In this document: one piece after another, positions 4,868-5,258 of the stretch
Numbering within the stretch: the stretch's first letter is position 1
How the letters are laid out: every line of letters begins with the position of its first letter
The notes under the pieces: generated by a model
Seen by the model: the letters and a program-made list of their open reading frames with translations, nothing else
What the model was told of the DNA's origin: nothing
Database searches by the model: none
Translations under genes and position numbers: made by a program
DNA from: Phytoactinopolyspora endophytica
GTDB lineage: Bacteria > Actinomycetota > Actinomycetes > Jiangellales > Jiangellaceae
Direction of reading: 5' to 3'
Length of the DNA stretch: 5,258 nt
NCBI RefSeq assembly: GCF_004138495.1
Contig: NZ_ML142866.1
Span: 121,001 to 126,258, forward strand

Positions 4868-5258
4868 ATGGGCAAGGTAGTCATGTACAACGTGGTGTCG
4901 GTGGACGGCTTCGTCGCGGACGAGAATGACCAGCCCGGACCGCTGTTCGACTGGTACTTCAACGGTGACGTCCCGTTGGACGAGAACGGCGAGCTGAAGG
5001 TGTCGCAGACGTCCTACGACCACATCCGGCCGTACTGGGACCAGATCGGGGCGACAATCGTCGGCCGCCACGTGTTCGACATAACCGACGGCTGGGACGG
5101 GAAGCCTCCGGGCGAGGTCGACCACGTGGTCGTCGTGACGCACCGGCCGGAGCCCGAGGGCTGGGACCCCGAGGGGTCGTTTCACTTCGTCGACGGCGTC
5201 GAGGCAGCCATGGCCAAGGCGCAGGAGCTTGCGGGTGACCGAGTGGTCAACGTCGCCG
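4868..5258 (+). CDS. RibD C-terminal/dihydrofolate-reductase-fold family protein (3' partial)
   Basis: A cytoplasmic protein of the RibD-C/DHFR-like family, cut by the window end after 130 codons; members are usually about 180-200 residues, so roughly two thirds is present. Visible features: MGKVVMYNVVSVDGFVADENDQPGPLFDW (1-29), the typical first strand and substrate loop; a central TIVGRHVFDITDGWDG (67-82) matching the family's 'GR.T.D...GW' pattern; then VDHVVVVTHRPEPEGW (88-103); and the start of a helix plus GDRVVNVA (123-130) leading to the expected nucleotide-binding glycine motif outside the window. The fold suggests NADPH-dependent reduction, but members of this group have no agreed substrate and it should not be called a true folate enzyme. 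The ATG has AAAGGAG six bases upstream. Adjacency to the AraC gene suggests co-regulation. Confidence 0.9.
   Translation, partial: MGKVVMYNVVSVDGFVADENDQPGPLFDWYFNGDVPLDENGELKVSQTSYDHIRPYWDQIGATIVGRHVFDITDGWDGKPPGEVDHVVVVTHRPEPEGWDPEGSFHFVDGVEAAMAKAQELAGDRVVNVA

Noticed and set aside
4397..5185. Minus-strand open frame of 262 codons across the AraC and reductase genes
   Set aside because: It spans two well-supported plus-strand genes and the gap between them, and shows no domain of its own.
1..5258. CRISPR array, tRNA or rRNA genes, transposase
   Set aside because: No regularly spaced repeats, no cloverleaf or rRNA-like segments, and no DDE or recombinase motifs were seen on either strand.

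Overview
The window is a GC-rich stretch of chromosome. The gene content fits an actinobacterium: a PimB'-type phosphatidylinositol mannosyltransferase, a RipC-like NlpC/P60 cell-wall hydrolase, and GTG starts. The genus cannot be fixed from the sequence alone. All genes look intact except the first and last, which are cut by the window edges. There is no rRNA, tRNA, CRISPR array or recognisable transposase.

Layout: (1) Bases 1-597 (+) hold the 3' part of a NarL/FixJ-type response regulator. (2) Bases 598-978 are a 381-base non-coding gap between convergent genes. It contains a large nested inverted repeat (658-772), a 15-base direct repeat (616-656) and a short hairpin (876-893). (3) Three genes follow on the minus strand, transcribed in the order small Cys4 protein (3775-3545), secreted RipC-like NlpC/P60 peptidase (3295-2198), PimB'-like GT4 glycosyltransferase (2115-979). 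A strong 11-bp hairpin separates the last two. A 249-base leader with several dyads precedes the peptidase. (4) Bases 3776-3961 are a divergent regulatory region. (5) On the plus strand lie an AraC-family regulator (3962-4801, probably leaderless) and the 5' part of a RibD-C/dihydrofolate-reductase-fold protein (4868 to the window end).

Functionally, the minus-strand block is a cell-envelope locus. PimB' adds mannose to the phosphatidylinositol mannoside precursor at the inner face of the membrane, while the NlpC/P60 protein cuts peptidoglycan stem peptides outside. From memory, Mycobacterium tuberculosis also keeps these two functions close together (Rv2188c and Rv2190c), so the pairing looks ancient. 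The Cys4 protein has no assigned function. The AraC/reductase pair is a separate regulator-target module.

No clearly new system is visible. The points most worth following are the nested inverted repeat, the conserved-looking Cys4 protein and its upstream dyad, the peptidase leader, and the leaderless start proposed for the AraC gene.
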